DNA of 64,000 bases from Neolentinus lepideus HHB14362 ss-1 (lineage: Eukaryota; Basidiomycota; Agaricomycetes; Gloeophyllales; Gloeophyllaceae), in contig KV425553.1 of the NCBI GenBank assembly GCA_001632425.1, forward strand, positions 141,925 to 205,924, read 5' to 3'. Below, piece after piece: positions 12,334 through 24,210 of the stretch (its first letter is position 1; each line of letters starts with the position of its first letter). Under the pieces are notes generated by a model, which worked only from the letters and a program-made list of their open reading frames with translations, searched no databases and was not told the DNA's origin. A program made the translations under genes and the position numbers.

Positions 12334-12755
12334 ATGTCTGGCCCATACAACCAGTCCTCCAACGACCCCGCCGTCGACCGACAGACATACAACCCCCGAG
12401 CAGACACTCGCCTAGACAACGCCAGCTACCAAGGTATTACCGATCCCGAGCTAGTCAGCGTCTCTCCTCGCGGCGCGGACAACCGGCCTACCGGTAGAAA
12501 CCCTGCTCGCGAAGACCGCGACGCAGAGCAGTCCGAATTATTCGGCCAGGTCTATAAGGGTATGTTTTCTGTCTTTCCAGCAGCATGGTACCTTACTTTG
12601 GGTGCAGACGATGTCGAGGCTTTGACGTCCGAACTTGGACCCGACGAGAGAACCGCTCGAGGCAGGACTCGCGGTGTTCATAACGATGCATGGAAACAGG
12701 TGAGAACAAGGGACGAACATTGAATGATCAGTGAATGTACTTCTAGTGGCAATGA
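12334..12755 (+). CDS. small hydrophilic protein of unknown function
   Basis: I do not recognise the family. The ATG at 12334 opens a polar, acidic N-terminus (MSGPYNQSSNDPAVDRQTYN). Although the frame is open to 12723, an intron with GTATGT donor and GTGCAG acceptor (about 12559-12607) fits better, joining GQVYK to DDVEALTSELGPDERTARG. A second intron (about 12700-12746, donor GTGAGA, acceptor TTCTAG) would end the protein at WKQWQ, stop 12753-12755. The product is about 108 residues, without signal peptide or membrane segment. The unspliced alternative ends at 12723. Gene status rests on coding-like composition and good splice signals only. Confidence 0.55.
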
Positions 12756-12903
12756 TATAACATAAAGTAACTTGGGACCCAAAGATCATCGCAATATTGG
12801 GATCGGGAAGTGGAAGTCGTGAAGAACGTTATACAACCTAGTGGCATATACAAACAAGGTGCAAGGCAGTGCCTCTCCGAATGACACAGTCTAATATTCA
12901 CAT

Positions 12904-14716
12904 TTACATCGGTAGGTCTACCACCTTGAAAGGCTCTGCCTCACCCCGCTCTGCCTCCTCGTGCTTCAACTCCCAGTCCTTGAGATGCACCATCACATTC
13001 ACCCAATCCTCCTCAGTGACGGCGCCTTCAAGGAACTTGTCCTGTATACCTAGCTCTTCCGCCCTCAACCAGCCCTTCCGTAGCAAGAACGTGTCTTCTC
13101 TAGAATTCTTGCGCCAAGGCTCCACATAGTCATGGCCGTCGGCGAGGAAGTCGGGTAACGGGATGCTCGAGTTCGCGCGGAGATAGCTGATAAAGGCGTT
13201 CTGGTAGTCTGTAGCCTTCGTCTCACCTTGAAATTTGCTAGTCATGAAGTAAACGGGTAAGCGAAAATGACGTATATATGCAGGTTAGGGACATAACGTA
13301 CTGCCCGTTGAGGAAAGGATCGATGCCCTGAACCTCCAGCCCCTTCTCCTCGGCCTCTAGCTCCAAGAACAAGCTTTCCCGGCTGGGCAAAATTGTTTCG
13401 TCCGCAATCGCATGCGCGATGAACAATCCCTGTGCATAGTCACTAGGAGCGTTCGCAATCCACACCGGCAGCCCGACAAATGCAAGCGCGTTCGTAGGCA
13501 GGGACGGGTCAAGAGCTAGGAGATGGCGCCAGAGAGGGCGGATGTAATGCAAGTTCGTGGAAAGGGATGTCGTAGAGTAGTTTACATTTGGTGCTACAGA
13601 AAGTGTGGAGAGGAAGGGGACGAGTAGGTCGTACCCCGTCCCAAGGAGGATAGTCGTGGGGCCGGAGGTTTCGACGGTTGTGTTATCGACAAAGACTATG
13701 GAGGAGGGGGTAAAGTGCGAGATGCGAGGCTTGTACTCGGCTCCCTCAATCGGGGGGAAGACGATAGGTCTTCTCGACGTGTCGTTGTCGTATGAATGAT
13801 AAACCTGTCTCTGGTTAAATCCCGGCACATATAACAGGTCATCACTGCAGTTCTCACCTTGCTAGCGTGTTCGACGACCTGCAGAACCATGTCTCTTCCA
13901 CTGGCACCGTTGCCAAGCACAAAGACGGTTTGGTTGGCGTACTTCTCAGGCTCGCGGTACCACAGGGAATGCAAGATATGTCGCTCCCCGTTCCCCACCG
14001 TCAGCCAGTCCCCTTCGCCTGACCACGAGGGTATATGTGGGTAGCGGTTGTGCCCGTTTGCTACTATAAGATGGTCATAGTACTTGGTCAAGGGCACGGA
14101 ATTATTTGCAAGAATCTCTAGTTTCCAATGCGACTCTGGGTCGTAGGATGCGTTGACCACTGCGTGCGACAGGTGGATGTGGGAGGTTAGATTGAAGTGC
14201 GAGGCAATTGCCGCGTGGTACTTCTGCAGAGACCAGTGATAGGGATACAGTTCAGTCATTGGGGGAAACGGGAAACGCGGAATAGTCACTGAGACTCTGC
14301 TGTCAGGCGGCTAGAATGCATATGGAAGATGCATTGACGTACTCGTAGGATGAGGAGTGTTTGTCCTCAGTGCTGGATACAACGGTGTAACTGGCAAGTG
14401 CGGCGGCGGTGGCGGATTCGGTTGGGGTAGCCTAAGGATTCGAGCATTTAAGTGCCTAAACTGTGGTTTCAAGCAGTTACGTGCCGTACCATACGCCACC
14501 GACCTCCTCTCGCTGGTCGAACAGGTCGATTTGCCATGTTCTACGTACATCTTCAGGGATGTCGAATATCGCTTTCAGAGTTCCTACACCTCCAGAGCCT
14601 GCACCAATTATAGCAACTCTCTTGGTCGGACTCTGCACTTCCTCGAGAAGTGGGCATGTCGGAAGCAGCCAAAACATGGCAAGGACGCACTGCACTGCAT
14701 GGTATGCGGACACCAT
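12904..14716 (-). CDS. flavin-containing monooxygenase-like protein
   Basis: FAD- and NADPH-dependent oxygenase of the FMO class; substrate unknown. The start is the ATG at 14716, with a hydrophobic N-terminus (VLAMFWLLPTCPLL) that may be a signal or anchor. The FAD Rossmann motif is VAIIGAGSGGVG, followed by REEVGGVWY. The next exon ends TPLYPALRTNTPHPT and joins VTIPRFPFPPMTELYPYHW, a typical FMO segment. The NADPH motif VFVLGNGASGRDM is preceded by HILHSLWYREPEKY, corresponding to the FMO fingerprint region. Later exons carry ILLGTGYDLLVPFL and a C-terminal helical part ending VVDLPM. All major motifs are present, so it looks intact. It is the nearest gene to the tRNA region, with no apparent cluster partners. 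Confidence 0.85.
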
Positions 14717-14829
14717 AGTGACGAGCAGGCACTATGGCCAGGTACGAGATGGTGGATGAGAAAAACGTCCCTCGTAGCCTGAGATTCACTTTTGAAGACA
14801 CAGAAGCGTCATGTCGGCTTCGAAGCACG

Positions 14830-15785
14830 ACTGCATTGAGATTCCGGGTCGAGCCAGCACTATCTTTGGGGAAGCGCTAATACTGGTAATGGCGTCAAAC
14901 CCGGGATCAAGCACGTCAAGGGGTGAGTTTGAGAGCTTACATCAGGGAAACATCCATTTGGCTTACGGTGCTTATTAATGTCACTTTCCCGAGTAGACAT
15001 AGCTTAATCTACTCAAGGCACTTAGAATACAGGCTAAAAGACTGTTGAAGGAGCATTGACGGATTTTAGTAAATTAAGTTATGTCAAAATAAGTGTCATA
15101 AGGAGAGTAAGTGCGGTAAGATACTAAAGGCCGATTTCCTGATGCTAAGCAAGATAGTCGCATTCAATACGAAGATGCGACGGCTTCGTCTAGCTACAGA
15201 GGTGTACGTCGGATGCAGACCGTTACTGTCACCGGAAGAGTGCTTGGCAGAGGAACGGAAGCAAAAAAGCATGAGAAACCGAGAAATTCGGGTCAACTCC
15301 GGTGGCGTAAAATCATGCCCTATATGCCGTCTACAAGCAGCCGGTACAACCAGACAAAAGGGTATCTAAAGCTGCCTGCTCCACTAGTACACAGACCTAG
15401 TGCTTGCATTGGTTCTGGAGGCATGCAGTACTAAGGGACCAAAGCAAATGATAACAAAATTCATTGCAGAATATAGCAGAATAGAACTATAGATCGGGTA
15501 CCACAAACCAGCTTTCGACCTGGATCGACTTATGCATGCATGAGACTGGAGATCTGGAAGCATCAGACCAGAGGCCCTTGAGAATATTTGAGAGAAGAAA
15601 GCTGGTGGACCAACCCGCAACACGAGAACCCTGTATACTGAGAAGGCATTTGAGGGCCGATACACCTGCACCCAGTATTAACATCAAGCCATGAGCGGCG
15701 TTGTAGTGGGTGACCGTGACTTTTCGGAAGAATCGCCAATGTAACGACATATATACTTAACTGTAAAATTCAAAATTTCTGTAAA
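14830..15785. other. intergenic stretch between the monooxygenase and tRNA-Ala
   Basis: Only short frames without motifs. It includes the upstream region of the minus-strand monooxygenase. Nothing else recognised. Confidence 0.45.
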
Positions 15786-15869
15786 GGGCATGTGGCACAG
15801 TGGTAGCGCGCACGCTTTGCATCTTAACTTGATTGCGTGAGGCCCAGGGTTCGAACCCCTGCTTGTCCA
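15786..15869 (+). tRNA. tRNA-Ala (anticodon TGC), 12-nt intron
   Basis: The acceptor strand GGGCATG faces CTTGTCC with discriminator A. The T arm is CAGGG-TTCGAAC-CCCTG. The anticodon stem CACGC/GCGTG closes a loop reading TTTGCA, then a 12-nt insertion after position 37 (canonical tRNA intron site), then T. The mature length is about 72 nt. A-box-like (TGGCACAGTGG) and B-box (GGTTCGAACCC) promoters are present. Three irregular pairs (G3-T70, T6-T67, A12-C23) weaken the acceptor and D stems, so it may be a decaying copy. Confidence 0.8.
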
Positions 15870-15872
15870 TTC

Positions 15873-15876
15873 TTTT
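15873..15876 (+). terminator. RNA polymerase III T-run terminator
   Basis: A TTTT run begins four bases after the tRNA-Ala discriminator base, the expected Pol III termination signal. Confidence 0.6.
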
Positions 15877-18800
15877 CTCCGTGGGTAGAGGGTTGGACCT
15901 ACTGATGTGTCCGCACTCTGCCCGCCGTTTTTGGCACGGTCTGCTAGATCCATTTGTCGTCATGTCCCAAATAGCATCATCATTTGAGCCAAGGGGTCTC
16001 CTTTGATCTCTTAGCACACATGCACGTGGTCCCAAGCTAGGAATCTCCTTGTTAATGTTGACAAAAGCAATGTATATAAATGGACTCCAGCGGTGTACCA
16101 CCAGACGATATTTCTGCCTTCGACCTCGAAGGCAGTCAAAAGCCACAGAGGACCGAGCCATTAGTCTCTGATATGACCAGTGCGCCTCAAATCTCGATTT
16201 GGACCTAAGCAATTGATTCAGTGAGTGAACGCTAGCTGAAAGCTGGGTAACCCATAGGTTAACCAGTTCAATCTGATATAATTGAGTTGTAGCCGTTCTG
16301 TAGGTGTGCAGGAAAACTCGACTTTGTCCAAAGTGCGGGCCTTGCCGTGCTTGCGCGGCCTTTCGCCTAGACCCGATGGCGATGGTCACGTCGCGTTTTC
16401 TTATAGTTCCCCGAGGGAAATCGGAGCCATTCGGAATGAAGCATGTTTCTACGCGTTGGAAAGGCAGTGCTTCGGGTGCAGGGTGGCTAATGGTTGCATC
16501 ATCAAACAATATCCAGGCCATGGTTTGAGAAGAACGTAAAGCAACGTTAAAACTCCGTCACATACGCGGAATATCGCGGACGATCACCACGAGGTAGGTA
16601 TCGCAGATGAGACACACGCGACACACGCGGCGGAACATTCCTCGAAAGCAAGTATGAACCGGGAATAGGTACTGAATAGAAGTCTTCAAAGAGCGAGGGA
16701 TGAGAGCGACTCGGATAGTCATTCACGTAATTTGAATCGATGCCTTCATCGAATTTGCGAAGCCAACCGATTCCGGACTATCGAGGGGCATGGGCATGAA
16801 GAGACTTTCAACAGGCAGAGGTAATGACGCACTACATTGGCCAATTAACCATGATTATTCCCAGCAGAGCTTTCGACGCTGTGGCAGGCGGCTGGGCAGC
16901 ATCATTCCAGCTCGATACGCGATACCAATGGACAGCGCGCAAAAATATACAGGTGTTTCGTTCAGGGAGATCTTCGGAGATGAAATAACACATACGAGTC
17001 ATGACATTACCACCTCATCCATAGAATAAGCAAGCCCCAACCTGAACGCCCCTGCCGGGAGGAACTTTATCGCCGACGACCTGGTTGCTGCCGCCATAAG
17101 TTCTGCGTAGAACGCCCTAACCGGCCCATTGATGCTGTCGTACTTGTCCGTGCGTCTTGCTTCGATCATGTCGTACTTCTCGAGCCTTCAGGCTATTCAA
17201 TGGGACCAGGGACTAAGAGGTATGAGCGAGGGAACGGAGGGGCAGCAGAACATGAACCAGCCGACTGGCATGAACGTGTCAATTGGGAAAACCTCGCGGA
17301 CAATGTATCAACGAGAGCCTGCGTGTTGGCAGGGATGAATGATGGTGGCAAACAAAATTTAACTGGACGATAGAAGTAGCTAACCTTGTATAGAACCGTG
17401 CCGGCGAGGAGGAGCGTGAAACTGGAAGCCAAACTTGGCGTTCAAGTCCGAAATCAGATTAGGCCAGCGGAAAGAACGACAGCCCCGAAGAGTTAAGCCA
17501 GGGACCGCTAGGGATACTCGTGAGACCGCCGCCTAACCGGCGGATGTCCTGATGTCCCGTTGGGGCAGACCGTGCCAAAACACCTCTCTCGAGATTGTCG
17601 AAAGCTAAGCCCATGGGGTGGCATTTAAGGAGGACGATCCTATATCCGATCGAGCTGCACGAACAGGGTCAGTCAGTCGTCTGGTTCCTTCCGGATTGGC
17701 GTCGCCGTGAAATTCGCGCGTTGCCAAAGAGGGTGGGATTTCCCGGCAATGCTAGGCTCTCGTCAGCCTACCACAAGGGCGCAGTTCGTACGTACCCTTC
17801 ATTTGTATTCTGAATTGCATGTGAAGGTGTCAGAATCCAGATTCCTCATTTGATCGACATTGACAGCATTGTTCCGTTACAGACAAGCAAGATAAGCCAC
17901 CCTCGCGGGCATTTCACACCGCGGGACTGACATGCCCCCAGCGTAGCGGGTAAAAGGTGTGGTACCACAGAAGTATACCCGCATCCGCGGCCCTGGTAGC
18001 AGATTCTCACTCGCATCTGAACACAATTTCGGGATAGCGGCGAATCGCTGGAGCCGTATGGACGAAAAAACGGCAGAAGCGGCCTTGACACCTGGAAGCT
18101 TCAATGTGACGACGCCTTAGCTCGCTTTAGATACGTCAGCAGCCCAAGCCGCTTGCAATTTTGGACGCCTGGAGCGATTGGGTCTCCCGCACGTGGAGAA
18201 TCAAAAAAGTCAGAAGCACCCTTGCTATTCTGTGGAGGGATGCTTGGTGGCAATACAGCAGCCACTACACCTTTCATGGGGCGTTTGAATGACATCTGGG
18301 CTAGGCGTGCCGTAGCCGAAATCACTTACGAGTCAGAGTGTCCATCCCCGCGTCCGGGACTACGTTGACGACCCCTCCATTTTAGGTACAATCGAAGTCG
18401 AAGACGATGCTGGTAGCTAAAGATGGTAACATTCAGACCGCTCAGAGGGCCACATAGTATTTTGATCGCTTACTACTATTTTACAGCATCAGAAAATTGT
18501 TCTCCATAACGGCTTGTCGGCCTAGGAGAAAAGAGCCGCTCATGGGACATACTAGCCCGAATCCAGGCTCCATGAGCCTGGACGTCTCAAGCTGGAATGA
18601 CTAGATCTTCGGTCAGCCGAGGATGGCGGGTACAGAAGCGTTGGAAAACAAGGCAGACTTGGTCTCAACCTGCCCCAAACGTCTCCGTTCGAAGAAGGCC
18701 AAATTGAATATTCGCGCGTCGAGAATACAGAGGTAGCGTTGTGGAGGTGGAGAGATCATCCCCGAGAAGGTCAACTGAATGAGCGCAGGTTGGCGTTAAC

Positions 18801-20003
18801 GAGCTTCCAGATGCAAGTCAAAGAGGCAAACGTCGGTTCTACTACATAATTCCACCTTAGTTGTTGGAGCCTTCGGAGTTGTGGAGTCTTCGGATAGAGA
18901 AGCGCCTGTGGCGGTGACGGGACACTCAGTGCCACGGCGTCTCAAGAACTGTGGATCCTTGAGCTTCCGACGTCAGAATCACCCCAAACACGATTAGTGG
19001 CTGCTGTAAGTGAACAGCACGTACTATTGTACTCGCAGATCATGCAAGTGATGTCGACTTTCAACTGCGCAGTTTCGCTGGACCCAAACCAACTGGAATT
19101 GTAGGTGTTCTCGACTCTGCAGCCACTTCATAATCGGAGTACATATCTGGCGGCCTCCTTCGCTGTTACCGGCGCGTCCCGTAAGATACCGGTGTGTCAC
19201 GTGTCACCCACGCGGGAACCGACTCCGGTAAGGTTCGGCTAGCGTGTTGAGTTGAGCGAATTATCGTGATTTTTCTCTGTTTCACCACTCTGATAGTTGA
19301 TAGTTGTACGTCTCGTGTCACCGTATGTATGTGCACTCTAGAAGCTGCCAGGTGCTATTTTCTTCTACCCTTTCGGTGCAGTCCTGCTTAATCAGCTGCT
19401 GCTTCTATTTACACTCGGGTTTCGGGTTTCGAAACACACCCCAAGAACACGTTGCGTACCCCACATCCCTAGACGGTGTACCTTGGCTGAACTACCGATA
19501 AGTCCACTCGGCTACGTCACCAATCGACCCCGAGCCTTATTATCACTCTGCCAGCCATTCTCTGAGATGTCACCAATCCGAAGCCACGCCATGAACTGGG
19601 TTGCAGACTCCATCTTCGCTTGAGTTAGTCGTAGCTTTGTCAAGCGCGGACACGGCAAGTATATCTGACGACGGGAACGCCGTTATGGAATGTATACACG
19701 TCGTGAGTACGTAGAGTCTGGTCAAGCATTCATTAAGATTGAGATTGACTCCACTCTTGCGCCAGTCTCTCGGCCCTGATGCAGATGGGTCTAGGTCCTT
19801 GGTTCAATTGACTCAGAGGGATTGGTCAAATGCGTGGATCAAATACCCTTTCTGAAATCTGTGGCTTCTAGCTCAAAAGAAGAGCTGCGCGACGTTTTAA
19901 CTACACTGGGCCAGCCAAAGGGCTAGCAGCTGCATCCAACGGACTCTTGACCGTCGCCCTTTCGCCGCTGCTCATGTCTGCTTCTGTAGCCTCTGTAGCC
20001 TCT
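15877..20003. other. gene-free stretch of about 4 kb
   Basis: No continuous or spliceable reading frame with recognisable motifs. A 254-codon minus-strand frame at 15757-16521 is antisense to the tRNA and is rejected. A minus-strand frame around 17193-17432 has a splice-like interruption but no recognised family. The palindromic GTCACGTGTCAC-like motif near 19197-19208 contains an E-box but has no assigned role. Confidence 0.45.
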
Positions 20004-21391
20004 ATGCAGCAACCTACCTTGACCAATATTCGGATACGGTCGGTCGAAGATGCGCACATCATTCTTTATGCTGCGCATCGGGGCTGGTTGAACGTCATAA
20101 CCCGTCGCTTGGATGTGGACGAAAAGCAGGCTCTCCGCCCAGGTGATGTCTACGTCTGGATAGAGGGCAATTCTCAGACGGACGTAACGGGGCTGGGGAT
20201 AATGCGCTGGACCGATGGTAGAAAATGGAGTCAATCTCGCACTAGGGATGTACGTTATACATTCGAATTCGGCCTCTGACACCGCCGACTCTTGGCTAGG
20301 AGTTTCTGTATTACGAGGAGGAAGACCCAAATGGAGGCGCACCTCCTGTAAGGAAGCAAGCGTTTTCTTGAACTGTGCCTCGCGCTGACCACGGATTCCA
20401 AATTACATAGCGACCCGACCGCATGGTCAAGCAAACTTACTCGGCGACGGCTACCGCAACCGATTACAGAGGGTCATACAGAATATGTCTGCGTACGTGT
20501 CCTTCGCTGGCTGCAACTTCGTGCCCTCACGCGGATCCGCCATCAGACACCTACTACACCGATAACAGCCTAAGGTTACTCGGTACCATCGACAGTATTC
20601 CGGAACTGCGAGGACTGCAAGTCCCTCGGGGGTTATTTACTCGTATCAAAAAGACCAGTAGAAAGTCTAGGGGTAGGCCCTTACCCGCTGAGACGCAAGA
20701 TACCAGCCCGCCCCACTCTTATGATATTGTGGACGATATCAACATGGCATCCAGCACTAGGCTCCCTGGAATTCTTGATTCCAACTTGGCCCTCTACGGT
20801 TCCGCGTTGGTCAGGTCGCCTTCGCCCGAGTTTAAAGACCGTCGCGCTGCTTCTTTTGGCAGTGCCAGGTCATCTCACGGTCCTTACGAGACCACGAGTC
20901 ATGGGGTGTTACATCAAGGATTCCCATCCCTTGATCTAGTAACTCCAGACTATAAGCCTGGTAATGCACCGCACTTGTCGTTTGCCGGAAATCCAGTGCG
21001 AGTCCATACTTTGCCTCGCCACTCCCATCTGCCCATCGACCCTTTCGAGCCCTCTGCACCCAGCGGCCGATATGTCATCGTGTCACCGAATTCGTCCGAT
21101 GCTGATCACAGTGCTTCCCACTTCATCTCGGATGCACTCGGTGCACAAGCAATGCATTCGTCCGGGGCCATGGACTCGAACATAATGCGTGAACCTCCAC
21201 GTATGACGTCCTTCGTATCATCTACGTCATCTGGATGGCCAGCTGCACTGGAATCTCCTGGGGCGCTCGCTCCGTGTGTTCCTGTGCGGTTGACGCCCTT
21301 CGAGCAACTCCGCAAAGACCGCACATATCCTAGAAGTCCTATTGACGACGGCCATCTGAAGTTGCTCAGCAATATTGCCGGTTACGTTTGA
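20004..21391 (+). CDS. WOPR-domain (Gti1/Pac2 family) transcriptional regulator, copy 1
   Basis: Fungal-specific DNA-binding regulator; relatives control morphology, nutrient response and sporulation. Exons read 20004-20249, 20300-20347, 20411-20492 and 20547-21391. WOPR part 1 is TLTNIRIRSVEDAHIILYAA to GDVYVWIEGNS and RWTDGRKWSQSRTRDEF; part 2 is MVKQTYSATATATDYRGSYR, ICLHTYYTDNSLRLLGTIDS, IPELRGLQVPRGLF. The start at 20004 (MQQPTLTN) is chosen because copy 2 begins identically; in-frame ATGs at 19974 and 19947 would add up to 19 residues. The C-terminal 220 residues are Ser/Pro-rich and low in order. Splice sites fall at the same places as in copy 2, so the two are tandem paralogues. Targets are unknown. 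Confidence 0.88.
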
Positions 21392-24210
21392 TCTGGTAGT
21401 CTTATCATGCGGAAATCAGGGCTTCTCAGAACCGGCATTTCTGGGCTTGGATTGTCATATGTTGCTATCATGGCTGACCACTCGGATTGTACGAACGTTA
21501 TTTATTGGAAGGTGTAGCATTAGAAAGACGCAACGGATAGCCTGCGGACATGCGAAGTATACTTTGTAAACTATTTCCTTTGTTTCCGCCGACCCGTGGG
21601 CCGTGTACACGCTTTACTGCCGTCTTGCACCTGGACGACATCTATATCAGTCTTGAATTGTTCCGTAAGCCTCTACTGATCTTATCGTCTAACTCTCTGA
21701 AGCCAAGGACCCTTGGCAATGCTGCCTAACCGCCTTGCGTCTCGGATATTACAGGTTTGTACGGGACGAATAATGGGTCCGACAGTGTAATACTATCAAA
21801 TTCCAGAATACAGCCGTATATAGTATCCCGATTGACGTTCTAACTAGAGTTTATACACCTATATAAAGACATAGACACTGCCAGTGGAAGCGACAGGTCA
21901 GCTCCGGCCTTGCGTGTTAGGCCTGGTCAAGAGATATGTCGGACTGGGTCCAGACCAAATTTTAGCATTTATTGTTCGGCTATCCAGACACTTGGGTCGC
22001 GATGCTTCAAGCTTTATTGAAGGAAACTGGCAATTTATTAAGCTAATGAGCATATAGAGGCCCCGACGAGTGGTAGCAGCGTGCCGTAGAATCTCGGCCG
22101 TGGTCAGGGTTGCGTGTGTGCGGCTCGAATTTCTGTAGGACTACGTTCTGCCATTTTGGTACATAACTATTATATTCTTTCGTAATGACCAGCTTTGCTT
22201 TGATTGAGTGAACGGAGAAGATGCACTCAGATCGATGGCGCCCCTTTGCTAGGCTCTTTCGATGGATTCGGATAGCAGTACTCTCAGGGAATTCAGGCGC
22301 GATGGGGGACTAAATACCTAGTGCCGATGGAATAAGGTAGGACGCCGTTAACTTGGTAAAGTCATAAATGGTGGAAGCCGTAAATATTCCACAAGGCTCG
22401 TAGTTACGGTCCGATGTACCAAGCGGTGGAAGCAGTCATAAGCTTTTCGCCCACGCGCGAGGTCTGTACTTGCCTGATTTCGGATTCAAGCCCAAAGGGC
22501 ATGTGCTTCGACATCAGGCGTACCTACCTGCTGGCATTGGCAATTGCAAGTGACATACATACACCAAAGGAATGGAAGGACGTACTGCCGGTGCATTCGG
22601 GCAGCAGGCCAGTTCACGCCAGTCGAAGGCTCCTGTTTCCGGCTCGCATGTCCATCCAACGAACGAAACATAAATCTACGCAACACCTTGCCGCGCATCG
22701 CGAGGAACGCGGGAAGCCCCATACCCAGGAGGAATTAAGGTGATAAATGTACACAGGTGGCACCCTTGCGTTCTACATGTCAAGAAGAATGCCACACGCG
22801 CGCCGTTGGATGCTGCAACTTAGGATATAAATATCGTTTATCTCTGACAAGCAGGGATTTTGCGACGTATGGACCTTGATGCTGTAGAACATTGGAATTG
22901 GTCCTGTCCGATGCACGGATATCCATGAATCAGAATTTTGCGTAATGGGCCCAACAGACTAGCTCCCCGATGATGGTGACCTAGGAAGGAGCGTCCCTCG
23001 CCCAAAGGATAAATATGGCCTCATCCACTCGACGTGGCACTCGGCAGCCCAGCAGACGCGACACTGGATTGACGTGCCTAAATATTGGGGTACTCCTCTA
23101 TCCCGCACCAGACACCCGTATTCGATACCGTTCTCGATCTCAGATGCCATGAACGGGGGTTGCGACAAAACAGTTCGCAGGCATCAGAGGTACCCTTTCA
23201 AGGAGCCATGCTTTACTGGGGCGCGTGCCGGTCCATCTTTCGGACCGCCCCGCAGGCAAGGATATGCTGTCAGTGTCGCCCACACACCACAATTGCGGCA
23301 AAATTCAACCCTGAGTTGCGATACATAGAAAGGCCTTCGCGCTGCTTCGTGCGAGCTGCGGAGATTTCCAAGAAATCTGGGTAGTAAGGTCCATGAGGTG
23401 CCTGTCTTGGTCGTCGAGGGACGACCCATCGGGCTTGGGATGACATGCGCCGGCATTGGCCGATCGCAAACCTGAGGCAAATGGAAAGGAAAATTTGCAA
23501 AAGTCTAAAGGCTTGTTACACGCTCCGAATGACAGCCGCTGAGTTTGTCCAGCGAAACACGCCCAGAGTCGCTCGCTGACATTCCGGACTGGACGGTTGG
23601 TGAGCATGAATTTTCCCTTGAGCACAGGTGAATCGAAATTCTGTCCTAGGACGGGTGCCGAGCGGTCGCGTCGCCGCATCGCTCCGTAAACACGTTGCGC
23701 TACCCCAGATGGCAGATCTGTTTCAAACATGTATCGGCTGCTGATAAATCGCTCTCCAGAAAGCCTGTTTCCATCCTGCTTGCTGCACGACACGCATCAG
23801 CTTGACAGCATGCGTCGGAAGTTTCAGTCAGTCCTTTTCTCAGCGCGAGCGGAGGCAAAATGTGAATGTGATCGGCATGGATCGCGCTCAGACTACGTTT
23901 TTAAGTTGCTGGTGTCAGTGCCGTTACCTTGCAATCACGTTGATCAAGATTTGACTTCGCATACCAAAGTACTGGCCTATCAGATGCCCGATATAGCCCA
24001 TGGCACGAAATAGCCAGATGAAATGAATGTATCCCCCTTTCTTGGTTATCTCTCCCTTCTTGCTAGAAGTCCTTTCGCTCTATCCTTATATTACGTCCGT
24101 CGACCCGATACCCTCTTTGGCTTCTCCATACCGTTCCTAGGCTATAAGCCGCCTCTCGTGTCCTATAAATATCCCGGTGGCCTGGTGCTCACTACGACTA
24201 CGCCACATAT
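21392..24210. other. gene-free stretch between the two WOPR genes
   Basis: About 2.8 kb with short stop-rich frames only. It presumably contains the 3' region of copy 1 and the promoter of copy 2. No repeat or RNA gene was recognised. Confidence 0.45.

Noticed and set aside
15757..16521. 254-codon minus-strand open frame
   Set aside because: Its C-terminal part is the antisense translation of the tRNA-Ala; such frames are common false gene calls next to tRNAs, and the remainder has no recognised motif.
17193..17432. Minus-strand 79-codon frame with a possible intron after TVLYK
   Set aside because: Splice-like GTTAGC and ACGCAG signals exist, but neither side matches a known protein and neighbouring frames do not extend it.
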